From Bin5 sp965242905 (GTDB lineage Bacteria; Chloroflexota; Anaerolineae; Caldilineales; Caldilineaceae), in NCBI GenBank assembly GCA_965242905.1, contig CBDETM010000002.1:3782001-3846000 (forward strand): a stretch of DNA of 64,000 nt. Reading direction: 5' to 3'. The notes beneath the pieces were generated by a model. The model made no database searches and was not told the DNA's origin. It was given only the letters and a program-made list of their open reading frames with translations. Within the stretch, counting starts at the first letter, position 1; each line of letters starts with the position of its first letter. Positions 34,294 to 43,473 of this stretch are shown piece after piece. The translations under genes and the position numbers were made by a program.

Positions 34294-35241
34294 TCAATGT
34301 TCCCATTCGATCCGCCAGCGGCGGAGCTGGAATACGGTGGCGCCGAGCAGCATTACGAAGATGATGAGGGAGACGGCGGCGCCGTAGCCGAGGTTGAGGG
34401 CGCGGAAGCCGAGCTCGTAGGTGTAGAGGGCGAGTGTGCGGGTGCTGAAGCCGGGGCCGGGGATGAGGAAGAAGGCTTCAAACATCTGCACGGTGCCGAT
34501 GACGCTGACGACCATCTGGTAGACGAGTACGGGGCGGATCAGCGGCAGGGTGATGCGGAAGAAGGACTGCCAGAAGCCGGCGCCGTCGAGGCGGGCGGCT
34601 TCGAAGAGGCTTTCGGGGACGTCGTTGATGCCGGCGAGGAAGAGGACGATGCCGGTGCCGAGGTGGGCCCAGATGACGACAACGGTGATCGCCCAGAGGG
34701 CCTGTTGCGGGCTGGCGAGGAAGGGCTGCTCAGGCAGGCCGACGCTGCTGAGCAGGGTATTGAAGGCGCCGCCGGTGGGGCGGTAGAGCCAGCGCCAGAG
34801 GTAGATGGAGACCACCAGGGGCGTGATGACGGGCAGGTAGTAGACGGAGAGGTAGAAGTTCTGCCACTTGCCGATGACCTGGCTGAGGGCGAGGGCAAAG
34901 AGCAGGGCGATGGTGAGGCCGAGGCTGATCTCGACCACTGAGAAGAGGACCGTCTTTTCCAAGGCTTGCCAGAAGTACTGGTCGGTGAAGGCTTTGGTGA
35001 AGTTGCGCAGGCCGACGAATTTGGGATTGGTGATGAAGTCCCAGTTCTGGAAGGCGAGCCAGATGCCGGTGCCGAAGGGGATGATGAAGATGATGGTATA
35101 GAAGATGAGGATGGCGGCGGAGTAGATGAGCGCGAAGGGGCTGGCGCGGCGGAAGCGGCGCCAGATGCTGTCACGGCGAGCGACGGGCATGTGCGGCAAC
35201 GTTTGACCACCGGAGACGGGGTGATCCTGCAACGTAGTCAT
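34294..35241 (-). CDS. Carbohydrate ABC transporter permease (MalF/UgpA-type)
   Basis: A 315-residue permease with six predicted helices. The EAA loop reads LFEAARLDGAGFWQSFFRIT, then LPLIRP. It is paralogous to 3622-4545, including the conserved PGPGFSTRTLALYTYELGF segment near the C-terminus. It follows the binding-protein gene after a 76-bp gap with a perfect hairpin, so expression is probably graded within one operon. Confidence 0.92.
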   Translation of the reverse strand: MTTLQDHPVSGGQTLPHMPVARRDSIWRRFRRASPFALIYSAAILIFYTIIFIIPFGTGIWLAFQNWDFITNPKFVGLRNFTKAFTDQYFWQALEKTVLFSVVEISLGLTIALLFALALSQVIGKWQNFYLSVYYLPVITPLVVSIYLWRWLYRPTGGAFNTLLSSVGLPEQPFLASPQQALWAITVVVIWAHLGTGIVLFLAGINDVPESLFEAARLDGAGFWQSFFRITLPLIRPVLVYQMVVSVIGTVQMFEAFFLIPGPGFSTRTLALYTYELGFRALNLGYGAAVSLIIFVMLLGATVFQLRRWRIEWEH

Positions 35242-35263
35242 ACTTCTGTTTCCGCTGGTTGGC

Positions 35264-35293
35264 GGGCGCCGCGTACACGGGTACGCGGCGCCC
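35264..35293 (-). promoter_or_regulatory. Perfect 13-bp intercistronic hairpin between binding protein and permease
   Basis: GGGCGCCGCGTAC pairs completely with GTACGCGGCGCCC around an ACGG loop. No T-run follows on the minus strand. It lies in the same place as the hairpin at 4583-4626 but is unrelated in sequence. A role in stabilising the binding-protein mRNA is an inference from classical ABC operons. Confidence 0.7.
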
Positions 35294-35317
35294 TCTCATT
35301 TCTATATCTGAGTGAGG

Positions 35318-36658
35318 TCAGGCTGCGAGACGTTCTCGGGCCTGGTCTTCCTGCTCCTGCAGGTAGGCGTCCATGTTGGACAGCGCTTCCTGGATGCTGA
35401 TTTCCTGGCGCATGGCGCGGTCGAACTCGGCTCTGGCCGGGCCTTGCTGGGCGACGTGGTCCTGGGGATAGCGTGCGTGGGGCCACATGCCCTCGGCTAC
35501 GCGCTTGGAGACGAGGCCGTACTTGACGTCGCCGATGCCGGGATCGTTGTATACGCCCTTGGAGGGGACAACGCCGGAGTAGAAGTCAAGGGCCTGGAGG
35601 AGGGCGGCGTTGCTGACGATGAGGAGGGCAAAGTCGATGGCGGCGTCGAGTTTGGCGGAGTCATCGGCGAGGCGCTTGGAAAGGCCATAGCCGGCGACAT
35701 GCTGCGGGTAGAGAACATATTCGACGGCGTTTGCGAGGGGCGGGGTGACGATGTTGTCGGCGGGCACGTCGGCCACGTCGGTCATGACGCTCATGGTCCA
35801 GGCGCCGTTGCCCCAGATTGAGACGAGCTGCTGTGTGCAGGCCTCGTACTCGTTGGTAAACAGTTCGAAGTCGACGGTATTGTGGACCCAGTAGATATCG
35901 TGCAGGATCTGAGAGGCGGCTGCGCCTATTTCGCTGTCGTGGGACCAGACGCCGGTCTCCTTGTCGAAGAAGTCCCCGCCGAGCTGCCAGATCAGGGTCC
36001 AGAGCAGCTGATATTGTGAGCTGGCAATCGAGTACCCTGAGCGGGTGACTTTGCCCTCATCGTTTTTCTGGGTCATGGCGATGCCGGCATCGACCACGTC
36101 TTCGTAGGAGCCGAAGTTGAGGTAATCGACGCCGGCTTCGGCGCAGTGGTCCATGTTGACGGTCATGGCGGCGCCGCGGATGCCGGCGAGCCAGGGCAGG
36201 TAGTAGACCTTGTTGCCGGGCACTTCGACGGCCTGGAAGGCGGCCGGCCACATCTTTTCTTCGAGCTCGGCAGCGCCGCCGGCGACATCGGTGATGTCGA
36301 GGAAGACGCGGGTGATGTCGGTGGCGACGACCCAGTCGGTGTACATCATCATGACGTCGCCCTCGGTGCCGGAGGCGATGGAGGGCAGCATCTTGTTGAG
36401 CAGGTCGCCGTAGCCGATGGCCTGGAGGTCGACGTTGACGTTTTCGTGGTCTTTTTCAAATTCGGGCTGGACCCATCCCATGATACGGTTGGCGCCGTCC
36501 CAGTCCTGGTACCAGACGACGAGGTCGATGGGTTCTTCCATTGCGTCGGCAGCGCCTGCGTCCATCTCTGTTGCAACGGGGGCACAGGCGGCGAGCATAG
36601 CAGCGGCGCCCATGCCGGCGCTTACTTTGAGAAATTGGCGACGACTTGTCTGGTGCAT
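35318..36658 (-). CDS. ABC sugar transporter solute-binding lipoprotein
   Basis: 446 residues from Met at 36658 (MHQTSRRQFLKVSAG), with AGGAGG five bases upstream; the longer frame adds thirteen residues. The Tat motif SRRQFLK and the lipobox LAAC are clear. The mature sequence begins with IDLVVWYQDWDGANR, closely resembling the first cluster's binding protein (EITVWHQDWDGMNR), and the two C-termini are similar over the last 100 residues. This is the first gene of the second CUT1 operon. The ligand is unknown. Confidence 0.92.
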   Translation of the reverse strand: MHQTSRRQFLKVSAGMGAAAMLAACAPVATEMDAGAADAMEEPIDLVVWYQDWDGANRIMGWVQPEFEKDHENVNVDLQAIGYGDLLNKMLPSIASGTEGDVMMMYTDWVVATDITRVFLDITDVAGGAAELEEKMWPAAFQAVEVPGNKVYYLPWLAGIRGAAMTVNMDHCAEAGVDYLNFGSYEDVVDAGIAMTQKNDEGKVTRSGYSIASSQYQLLWTLIWQLGGDFFDKETGVWSHDSEIGAAASQILHDIYWVHNTVDFELFTNEYEACTQQLVSIWGNGAWTMSVMTDVADVPADNIVTPPLANAVEYVLYPQHVAGYGLSKRLADDSAKLDAAIDFALLIVSNAALLQALDFYSGVVPSKGVYNDPGIGDVKYGLVSKRVAEGMWPHARYPQDHVAQQGPARAEFDRAMRQEISIQEALSNMDAYLQEQEDQARERLAA

Positions 36659-37059
36659 CTTTTCCTCCTGGAAGGGTGAATAGGATGTTTGCTGCAAGGG
36701 TGAAATCCGCGTGGAATCAGGTGCTAATTCGTGGACTGTTCGGACTAAAGAATCTTCTTAAGTCCAACTTTTAAGTTGCCGCTGGGTGTCCGAGGCGGCA
36801 GTATGTGCGGCTTGCGGACAACAATCTGTGGAGATGGGCTGCGTATGGTGGAAGCGTCCCGTCTAATCCAGGCCCGTGTGAGTGTGGCGTTCGGCAAATG
36901 CAAGAGACACTCGCGGCGGTAGGACAGTGTTGGGAGGCTTGGATGACCCTTTACGATTCTTCCGATCCAGACAGGGGGAACGAGGGGAAGTATAACATTG
37001 AGTCGGTCATTGTCAAACTGATTTAAGTAAGGGGTGAAGTCCAGTTTTGGGGCGAGAAA
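36659..37059. other. Intergenic, no gene recognised
   Basis: This is the region upstream of the binding-protein gene. A palindromic or coding signal is not evident; short frames here lack start signals. Confidence 0.45.
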
Positions 37060-37202
37060 GGGCAGGCACAAGGCCTGCCCCTACCGGAGGTTGAGGGGTG
37101 GGGCGGGCAGGCACAAGGCCTGCCCCTACCGGAGGTTGAGTAGGGGATGGGGAAGAGGGCTTGTAAGGGAGAATGAGGGCAGACGCAAGGCCTGCCCTTA
37201 CT
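37060..37202 (-). repeat. REP family 2, three dispersed copies
   Basis: Copies at about 37060, 37104 and 37177, the last degenerate (GGGCAGACGCAAGG). They share the GGGCAGGC/GCCTGCCC stem and CTACCGG foot with the RAYT 2 array but lie about 8 kb away, with no RAYT beside them. Confidence 0.85.
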
Positions 37203-37313
37203 TGTCTGGCTCAGCTTTGAAGTCGGACGCAGATGCTGATAGAATTGCGCTAAGTACCTGGGAAAGCCTCCGGCAGCGTAAACCGGTTTACCTCCCCTGC
37301 GTGGAAAGAGCAG

Positions 37314-38561
37314 ATGAATCTCAGGCGGCTCAGCGCGGTCTCGTTCGGCCATATGGCGATCGATATTCTGAATGCTTCGATCGCGATGATACTGGCCGTT
37401 CTGGCGGTGGACTTCAACATGTCGAACGCCCAGATTGCGTTGGGCGGGATGGCCTATGCGTTGATGGGGTCGCTGACGCAGCCATTTTTCGGAGTGCTGG
37501 CCGACCGTCTGGGCGGGCGCTGGCTGGGAGCGGTGGGGCTGCTGTGGACGGCCGCCTTTTACTACGCGGCCACATTTTCACAGGACTATTTCACGCTGAT
37601 CACGCTGATGACGGTCGCGTCGCTGGGGAGCGGCGCGTTCCACCCGCAGGGCGCGATGAACGCGGGCGCGGCGGGGGGACCCAAGGCGACGACGGGGACC
37701 TCCGTTTTTTTCCTGCTGGGGCAGTTGGGGCTGGCCCTGGGGCCGATGATCGCGGGCGTGTTGCTGGAAGAGATCTGGATGCTGGGCCCGCGCATCATGG
37801 CGGTTGCGACGCTTCCGTTCGTGGTGTGGATGGCCATTGGTCTGCGCAAGCCGCTGGTGCGCGTTGAGGAGGAGCCGCCGCGGCCGCGGCCGGCAACGCT
37901 CGAGGAGCGGCGGCGGCTGCAACAACGCATTTCGCGCGCTCGTGCCGTGTCAAACAGTGTTGCGCAGCCCAACAGGCGCTGGGTGGCGCTGGTAGCATTC
38001 GCGGTGTTGGTGGCGCTGCGGGCCTCGGTGCACCAGATCTTTTATGGAATGCTGCCCAAGTATTTCGCGGACCTGGGGTTTACGCCGACGCAGTTCGGGT
38101 TCATGGTTGGGGTCCCGAGTGTGGCGATCGCTTTGGGCTCGATGGCTGGGGGCGTTTTGGGCGACCGTTATGATCAGCCGAAGATTCTGCTGTGGTCGCT
38201 GCTGGCGGCTACGCCGTTTTCCTGGCTGATGCTGGATATCGTGGATGGATGGGTCTTTTATCCGATTGCCTTTGTGGCCGGCTTCCTGGTCGGGATCCCG
38301 CACAGCATATTGGTGGTGATGGCGCAGAGATTCTTGCCTCACAGGCAGGGGCTGGCGAGCGGGGCAATTCTTGGCTTCACTTTTGCTTCGGGGGCGCTGG
38401 GGATGGGCGTGGCAGGTCCGATCGCGGACTTCTACACGCTTTCAGCGGTGATGCACGTGACTGCCCTCATGCCACTGGCCGCGGCTTTTTGCGCTGTGTT
38501 TTTGCGTACACGGATTGCGGCGGCGCTGCCGATGGCGCCGGCGGCGGGGTCGGCAGATTGA
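37314..38561 (+). CDS. Major facilitator superfamily transporter
   Basis: 415 residues with about twelve transmembrane helices in two halves, separated by a charged cytoplasmic loop (about 185-225, rich in Arg/Glu/Pro). The motif-A-like loop GVLADRLGGRWLG lies after helix 2 and its counterpart GGVLGDRYDQPK in the second half. The segment SLGSGAFHPQGAMNAG resembles fosmidomycin-resistance-type (Fsr) antiporters. It probably exports a small molecule, but the substrate is not identifiable. It stands alone between the REP copies and the DUF433 gene. Confidence 0.85.
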   Translation: MNLRRLSAVSFGHMAIDILNASIAMILAVLAVDFNMSNAQIALGGMAYALMGSLTQPFFGVLADRLGGRWLGAVGLLWTAAFYYAATFSQDYFTLITLMTVASLGSGAFHPQGAMNAGAAGGPKATTGTSVFFLLGQLGLALGPMIAGVLLEEIWMLGPRIMAVATLPFVVWMAIGLRKPLVRVEEEPPRPRPATLEERRRLQQRISRARAVSNSVAQPNRRWVALVAFAVLVALRASVHQIFYGMLPKYFADLGFTPTQFGFMVGVPSVAIALGSMAGGVLGDRYDQPKILLWSLLAATPFSWLMLDIVDGWVFYPIAFVAGFLVGIPHSILVVMAQRFLPHRQGLASGAILGFTFASGALGMGVAGPIADFYTLSAVMHVTALMPLAAAFCAVFLRTRIAAALPMAPAAGSAD

Positions 38562-38635
38562 GGGTGGTGCACAGTCAAAAAGCCGTTCCTAAACGTGCCT
38601 GAGCATGTCAGACATTGTGACTGAGAGATGGCAAC

Positions 38636-38914
38636 ATGAATTACTGGGAAACGTGTAAGGCTGTCGAACGACACCCCGAAAAGGTTGGCGGGGCATGGGT
38701 GTTTCGCGGCACGCGCGTGCCTGTCTCCGCTCTATTTGAGAACTTGCGCGATGGAGCCACTGTTGAGCAGTTTCTGGAGTGGTTCCCTGGCGTAGAAAGG
38801 TGGAAGGTCGAAGCAGCTCTGGATCACGAAGAACCACGAAGAACACCTGAAATCCGCGAAGAGACGCTAAGGGGCGCGAAGAACACCAAAGGCGTATCGC
38901 GATTTCTTTGCTAG
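38636..38914 (+). CDS. DUF433 protein with a repeat-derived C-terminus
   Basis: 92 residues. Residues 1-62 are a DUF433 (VapB-like antitoxin) fold: ERHPEKVGGAWVFRGTRVPV, then VEQFLEWFPGVERWKVEAALD. After LDHEE the normal ending is missing, and the frame runs through a CCGCGAAGAGACGCTAAGG-type intergenic repeat to give EEPRRTPEIREETLRGAKNT. The native C-terminus therefore looks replaced by repeat invasion. The PIN-like toxin gene that usually follows such proteins is absent. Confidence 0.7.
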   Translation: MNYWETCKAVERHPEKVGGAWVFRGTRVPVSALFENLRDGATVEQFLEWFPGVERWKVEAALDHEEPRRTPEIREETLRGAKNTKGVSRFLC

Positions 38915-39115
38915 ACTACGCGGCCCTTTGCGAATCAGCTGCACTTTGCTTCCGCAATACGCTGTTCTGACTATCTTCTCCGTGCTCTAGATTCGATCCT
39001 TCTCATCCGGCGGTTCCACGTCCGCCACTTTGGCCATGGCTGCGAGGAATCTTTCTCTGCGGTCAGGACTCTCGGGCAGTGCACTGTCTGGCGTACGCCG
39101 CCCGTGCCTCAGAGT

Positions 39116-40006
39116 TCACTCATCAGGCCATGCAACCTCCGTAATCTCTGGTTCCACTGTCGGACCGCGTTCGCCTGGGCGCAGGCGGCCGGTGACGACT
39201 TGGCTGTCGTGCTGGAAGACGAGGAGGGCGTTCTTTTCCTGGGCCTGGCGGCGCAGGTTGCGTTTGGCCTCGATGCTGCGCATCGGTTCCAGGTCAAATG
39301 CCGGTACCCAGGCTATGCGGTCCAAGTGGGCAGCCCAGCTGCAGGCGTCGCCCAGGAAGAGGAGCGATTCGCCGGCGTCCTCGACCCATACGACCTGCAT
39401 GCCTGGCGTGTGGCCCGGTACTGTGACCGAGCGTACACCGGGGGCCAGCTCCTGGTCGCCGTCTACAGTTTCCAGCTGACCTGTGCTGTGCAGCGGCTCC
39501 CAGTTTTCGGGGAAGTAATGGCCGCGGGTGCGTTCATTGGGGAAGGTTGCTTCGGCCAGCTCGAGGCGCTGGATCAGGTAGCGGGCATTGGGGAAGGTGG
39601 GGACGACGTCGCTGTCCGGATCATTGGGATCGCTCCAGCGGGTGTTGCCACCGCAGTGGTCGGCGTGGAGATGGGTCACCAGCACGATGTCGATGTCCTC
39701 CGGGCTGCAACCGACGCGGCGGAGATCGGCCTCCAGACGGAGGTTGCTGTCGTCCATACCAAATTCAGTACGATACTCGGCGGTGATTTTGTCTCCCTGG
39801 CCCGAATCCACCAGGATCAGACCGGAGGGGGACTGGATCAGCAGGCAGCGCATCTGCGCGGGGATGCGGTTCTTCTCGTCGGGGCGGATGATTCGCTGCC
39901 ACAGAACGCGGGGAACGAGACCGAAGAAGCTGCCGCCGTCGATCAGTTGCTGGCCGTCGCTGACGATATGGCATTGGATGGAACCGACCTGAAATGAATG
40001 TGGCAT
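39116..40006 (-). CDS. Metallo-beta-lactamase fold hydrolase
   Basis: 296 residues (MPHSFQVGSIQCHIVSDGQQ). Metal ligands are seen in THLHADHCGG (about residue 113), in VPGHTPGMQ (His near 198), and in LFLGDACSW (Asp near 219). This matches glyoxalase II/quorum-lactonase-like enzymes, which hydrolyse ester or thioester bonds. It is one of two tandem paralogues, about four fifths identical by eye to the gene at 40167-41060 and separated by 160 bp. The substrate is unknown. Confidence 0.88.
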   Translation of the reverse strand: MPHSFQVGSIQCHIVSDGQQLIDGGSFFGLVPRVLWQRIIRPDEKNRIPAQMRCLLIQSPSGLILVDSGQGDKITAEYRTEFGMDDSNLRLEADLRRVGCSPEDIDIVLVTHLHADHCGGNTRWSDPNDPDSDVVPTFPNARYLIQRLELAEATFPNERTRGHYFPENWEPLHSTGQLETVDGDQELAPGVRSVTVPGHTPGMQVVWVEDAGESLLFLGDACSWAAHLDRIAWVPAFDLEPMRSIEAKRNLRRQAQEKNALLVFQHDSQVVTGRLRPGERGPTVEPEITEVAWPDE

Positions 40007-40166
40007 TGCGGTGTCCTTGTAATATGTCCGGCACGAAATGCGTGATCCAGAATAGAGGCCCTTCTTGCTGGTTCATCTCCGGGCACATAGCAGCCCGGCA
40101 TTGAGTCCAGTTCCCACTGGTAGTGAGAAACGAATAGCCTGCGCGCAAGGCAACAGCTCGTAACGC

Positions 40167-41060
40167 CTACTCTTCCCCCGGCCATGCCTTCTCAGTGATT
40201 TCCGGTTCCACGACAGGCCCGCGCGCCCCGGGACGCAGCCGCCCTGTTACGACCTGGCCGTCGTGCTGAAATACGAGCAGGGTGTTCTTCTCTTCGGCCT
40301 CACTGCGCAGGTTGCGTTTGCTCTCGATGCTGGCCATTGGGTCGAGATCGAAGGAGGGGACCCAGGCCAGCCGGTCCATGTGTGCGGCCCAGCTGCAGGC
40401 GTCGCCGAGGAAGAGGAGGGATTGGCCGGCGTCCTCGACCCAGACGGCCTGGATGCTCTGGGTGTGGCCCGGTACGGTGACGGAGCGGACGCCTTGTGCC
40501 AGTTCCTGGTCGCCGTCTACGAGCTCCAGTTGACCTGAGCGGCGCAGGGGCTCCCAGTTGTCGGGGAAGTAGGTGCCGCGTGTGCGTTCGTTGGGGAAGG
40601 CGGCTTCGGCCATTTCGAGGCGCTGGATGAGATAGCGGGCGTTGGGGAAGGCGGGGACGGCTTCGCTTTCGGGGTCGTCGGGTTCGCTCCACTGGGTGCA
40701 GCCGCCGGCGTGGTCGGCGTGGAGGTGGGTCATGAGGACGATGTCGACGTCTTCGGGGCTGAAGTCGACGCGGCGCAGGTCGGCGTCGAGACGCCGGTTG
40801 TCGTCGTCCATGCCGAAGATGCGCCGCTCCTTGGCGGTGATTTTGTCGCCTTGGCCGGTGTCGACCAGGATCAGGCCGGCGGACGATGGGATGAGGAGGG
40901 AGCGCATCTGCACGGGGATGCGGTTTTTGTCGTCGGGGCGGATTACTCGTTCCCAGAGGACACGGGGGACGAGGCCGAAGAAGCCGCCGCCGTCGACGAG
41001 CTGGCGGCCGTCGCTGACGATGTGGCAGGGTATGGAGCCGATTTGGAATGAATAGGGCAT
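40167..41060 (-). CDS. Metallo-beta-lactamase fold hydrolase (tandem paralogue)
   Basis: 297 residues from Met at 41060 (MPYSFQIGSIPCHIVSDGRQ). This start was chosen because similarity to the neighbouring paralogue begins exactly there; the ribosome site is weak. The metal-binding motif is THLHADHAGG, with VPGHTQSIQ and LFLGDACSW as in the paralogue. The Gly-to-Ala change in HADHxGG and the altered Pro-His-Thr-Pro loop suggest slightly different substrate pockets. Confidence 0.88.
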   Translation of the reverse strand: MPYSFQIGSIPCHIVSDGRQLVDGGGFFGLVPRVLWERVIRPDDKNRIPVQMRSLLIPSSAGLILVDTGQGDKITAKERRIFGMDDDNRRLDADLRRVDFSPEDVDIVLMTHLHADHAGGCTQWSEPDDPESEAVPAFPNARYLIQRLEMAEAAFPNERTRGTYFPDNWEPLRRSGQLELVDGDQELAQGVRSVTVPGHTQSIQAVWVEDAGQSLLFLGDACSWAAHMDRLAWVPSFDLDPMASIESKRNLRSEAEEKNTLLVFQHDGQVVTGRLRPGARGPVVEPEITEKAWPGEE

Positions 41061-41221
41061 GGTCAGTTGTGAGAAAGTGAGTGGCGGAACAGTTGCGAAC
41101 TTGTTGAAACGCTGCTTTTGCAGGGCCATAGCGGAGTATAGCACGTGCCGGTATAGGCTCCCACAGCCGCCGGGTAAGTGAAGTTTATATTGTTTCGTGC
41201 AGGCATGCCGTGCAGGCCATT

Positions 41222-41668
41222 CTATTCCTGTCCTTTGTAAAAGCCGGATCCGAAGTACAGGCCATCATGCCTTACGATCCAGGTATGTTTGCGTTCTTCT
41301 TTGTCTGTTTCCGGGTTGAAGAAGACGTAGCTTATCCATATGCCTTCCTCGGTGGCGCTTACCAGATCGTCGCCGTAGTAGTAGCCGGTGGCGTCGTAGC
41401 GATCGGAAGGGCCCAACCCGATTGTGAAGTTGTAGGGGCTGGCGATTGTGTAGCCTTCGCTGTCAAGGATGAAGACGTACCACTGTCCATCGAATCTCTG
41501 CGGATCGCTGTAATAGGCGAGTACGGCGTCTTTTCCGTCGCGTTGGTAGCGGCGGATTGCGTCGCGGACGGCAGATTGCGTGTATGCCTCCGGCTGATTC
41601 CTGGTTGGGATTGCTACACAAGCGGTAAAGACGAAAACGAAAGCAAGCAGGAGGCAAAAGCGTTTCAT
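41222..41668 (-). CDS. Cache-domain-like lipoprotein
   Basis: 148 residues from Met at 41668 (MKRFCLLLAFVFVFTACV). The lipoprotein signal has TAC at the lipobox. The mature part (AVRDAIRRYQRDGKDAVLAYY, then DGQWYVFILDSEGYTIASPY, and later YVFFNPETDKEERKHTWIV) matches a single-Cache sensor fold. Such domains usually precede a membrane helix and a signalling output, but here the protein ends after the sensor. It may be a free extracytoplasmic ligand-binding lipoprotein. No receptor is adjacent. Confidence 0.7.
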   Translation of the reverse strand: MKRFCLLLAFVFVFTACVAIPTRNQPEAYTQSAVRDAIRRYQRDGKDAVLAYYSDPQRFDGQWYVFILDSEGYTIASPYNFTIGLGPSDRYDATGYYYGDDLVSATEEGIWISYVFFNPETDKEERKHTWIVRHDGLYFGSGFYKGQE

Positions 41669-41902
41669 TCTGTAAGTCCCTTTATTGCGTTTCCTGGAAA
41701 AGAGATGTTGCAAGAGTCTGGATGTCTGCCGATCTGATCCTGCCACCGGATTGGCGGTCCTGCCAATTCCGGCGTCCTACCCGCTGCGTCTCATGCCTGC
41801 GCGCTACCCTGGCCATGGGAGAATTCAGTTCAGACGGACGGGCTTGCAACCCGGTAGCGGCATGGGCTGATTTGACAGACAAGGGCACGCCTCCGCATAC
41901 TA

Positions 41903-42961
41903 ATGCCTATGACAGACAGGCAACCCGGGGAAGCAAACTCTTCCAGCGCGGACAGTTCCTTATCAGGGCAGGATGAGCAGCCCGATGCACGTGGGATGGA
42001 GCCACTTACTCCACAGGAGTTGGACGAATTCATGCGGCGCGCCAGAAGCCGGGGCGCCGGTCTAACCCAGGAGGAAGCGCGTGCCCGGCTGGCGCCCGCC
42101 GACCCTGAACTGGAGGGTGTCGCCCGAGATCAAGGGGATGAAGCAGTTGACAGTGCTGCTGTGGCGCGTCTGAGCGAGCGGTTCTTCAGCGGTGAAGCGG
42201 CGCAAGTGCGGCCGCGCAGGTTGGTGCAAGGGTTGGTCTTTGATTTTGACAATACGCTCGCCCGGCTCAACCGGCCTCTCGACGAGCTGATGAGCAGCGG
42301 AGCGGAGACTGCGGTCGCCTACATGCGCTCGACGGGGATGACCGACCTGCCCGACGAGATTGCGGAGCATCTTGTTGAGGCGCGCATCTTTGCCGAAACG
42401 AAGTCGGACGATGAGCAGGAGGAGCATACGGCCGACGACACCTTGAGTTTTTTGTTGCAGTTCGTCGGTTATCCGGCTTCGCGGATGAACGAGGAGGTCC
42501 TGCGGCGGGCGGTCGATCTCTTTTATGCGCCGGAGATGACGGCTTGGGAGCCGATGCCGGGGGCGATCGAGCTGCTGCAACAGTTGCGGGGCGAGGGCTT
42601 TCCGGTGGCGATGATTGCCAACTATGCCAGCGACCGCATCTTTCAGCGCATCGTTGACTATACTGGCCTGCGCGCGTATCTGGACATCTGTCTGAGCAGC
42701 GCGGCGGTGGAGTGGCGCAAGCCTGAGAAGGATATCTACAGTGCCGTCCTCGAACGCTGGGACGCGGAGCCGTATGAGATCGTGTGCGTCGGCGACAGCC
42801 TCAAGCATGACGTGGCCGGCGGGCAGGAGATCGGTGCGCTGACGGTCCACTGCCGCATGATCCCGCTGGCGGAGGACCAACGACTGGTGGACAGCATCAG
42901 ACCGGACGCGGTGATCGAGAAGCTGTCCGAATTACCCGCACTCATTGAAAAGTGGTGTTGA
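41903..42961 (+). CDS. HAD superfamily hydrolase with an N-terminal extension
   Basis: 352 residues. The first 105 are acidic and disordered in appearance and have no recognisable domain. The HAD core then shows motif I LVFDFDNTLARL (about residue 113), motif III RKPEKDIY and motif IV VGDSLKHDVAGG (about residue 298). Helical cap residues lie between. It is likely a phosphatase of the 2-haloacid dehalogenase/phosphoglycolate phosphatase type; the substrate is unknown. The Nudix gene begins within 3 bp of its stop, so they form an operon. Confidence 0.85.
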   Translation: MPMTDRQPGEANSSSADSSLSGQDEQPDARGMEPLTPQELDEFMRRARSRGAGLTQEEARARLAPADPELEGVARDQGDEAVDSAAVARLSERFFSGEAAQVRPRRLVQGLVFDFDNTLARLNRPLDELMSSGAETAVAYMRSTGMTDLPDEIAEHLVEARIFAETKSDDEQEEHTADDTLSFLLQFVGYPASRMNEEVLRRAVDLFYAPEMTAWEPMPGAIELLQQLRGEGFPVAMIANYASDRIFQRIVDYTGLRAYLDICLSSAAVEWRKPEKDIYSAVLERWDAEPYEIVCVGDSLKHDVAGGQEIGALTVHCRMIPLAEDQRLVDSIRPDAVIEKLSELPALIEKWC

Positions 42962-42963
42962 GT

Positions 42964-43473
42964 ATGCACAGCGACGAAAACCTCCAAGACCTAACCTACC
43001 CCGTAACCGTCAGCCGGGAGTATCCGCCGGCGCCGCTGGTGGCGGTGGCTGCCGTTGTAATCGACGACGCCGGCCTCGCTCTGATGGTCGTACGAGGGCG
43101 GCCGCCTTCCAAGGGATTGTGGGCGCTGCCCGGCGGATTGCTGGATTTGGGCGAGCCCGTGCGGGCGGGCGTGGAAAGGGAGGTGCGGGAGGAGACGGGT
43201 GCCGAGATTGAAATTGTAGGTCTGGTGGACCTGTTTGAGCCGATTCACCGGGACAGTGCCGGCCGCGTTCGCTATCATTATGTGGTGATCGACTTCTGGG
43301 CTCACTTCCGAGGGGGCGACGTTGCGCCGGCCGACGACGTTGACGACGTCGCCTGGGTGCCTGTTGGCAGTCTGGAAGAGATGCCGATGGAGGAGGCGAC
43401 GCGGCGGGTGGTGCGCAAGGCGCATGATCTCTGGTTGCAGGCCAGAAATGACGGCAACGTCTCTTCAACTTAG
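42964..43473 (+). CDS. Nudix hydrolase
   Basis: 169 residues from Met at 42964 (MHSDENLQDLTYPVTVSREY); an in-frame GTG at 42952 is an alternative. The Nudix box is complete (GGLLDLGEPVRAGVEREVRE followed by ETGA). The architecture is that of ADP-ribose or nucleoside-diphosphate-linked hydrolases. It is coupled to the HAD phosphatase, a plausible pair for two-step clean-up of phosphorylated nucleotides or coenzymes. Confidence 0.92.
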   Translation: MHSDENLQDLTYPVTVSREYPPAPLVAVAAVVIDDAGLALMVVRGRPPSKGLWALPGGLLDLGEPVRAGVEREVREETGAEIEIVGLVDLFEPIHRDSAGRVRYHYVVIDFWAHFRGGDVAPADDVDDVAWVPVGSLEEMPMEEATRRVVRKAHDLWLQARNDGNVSST

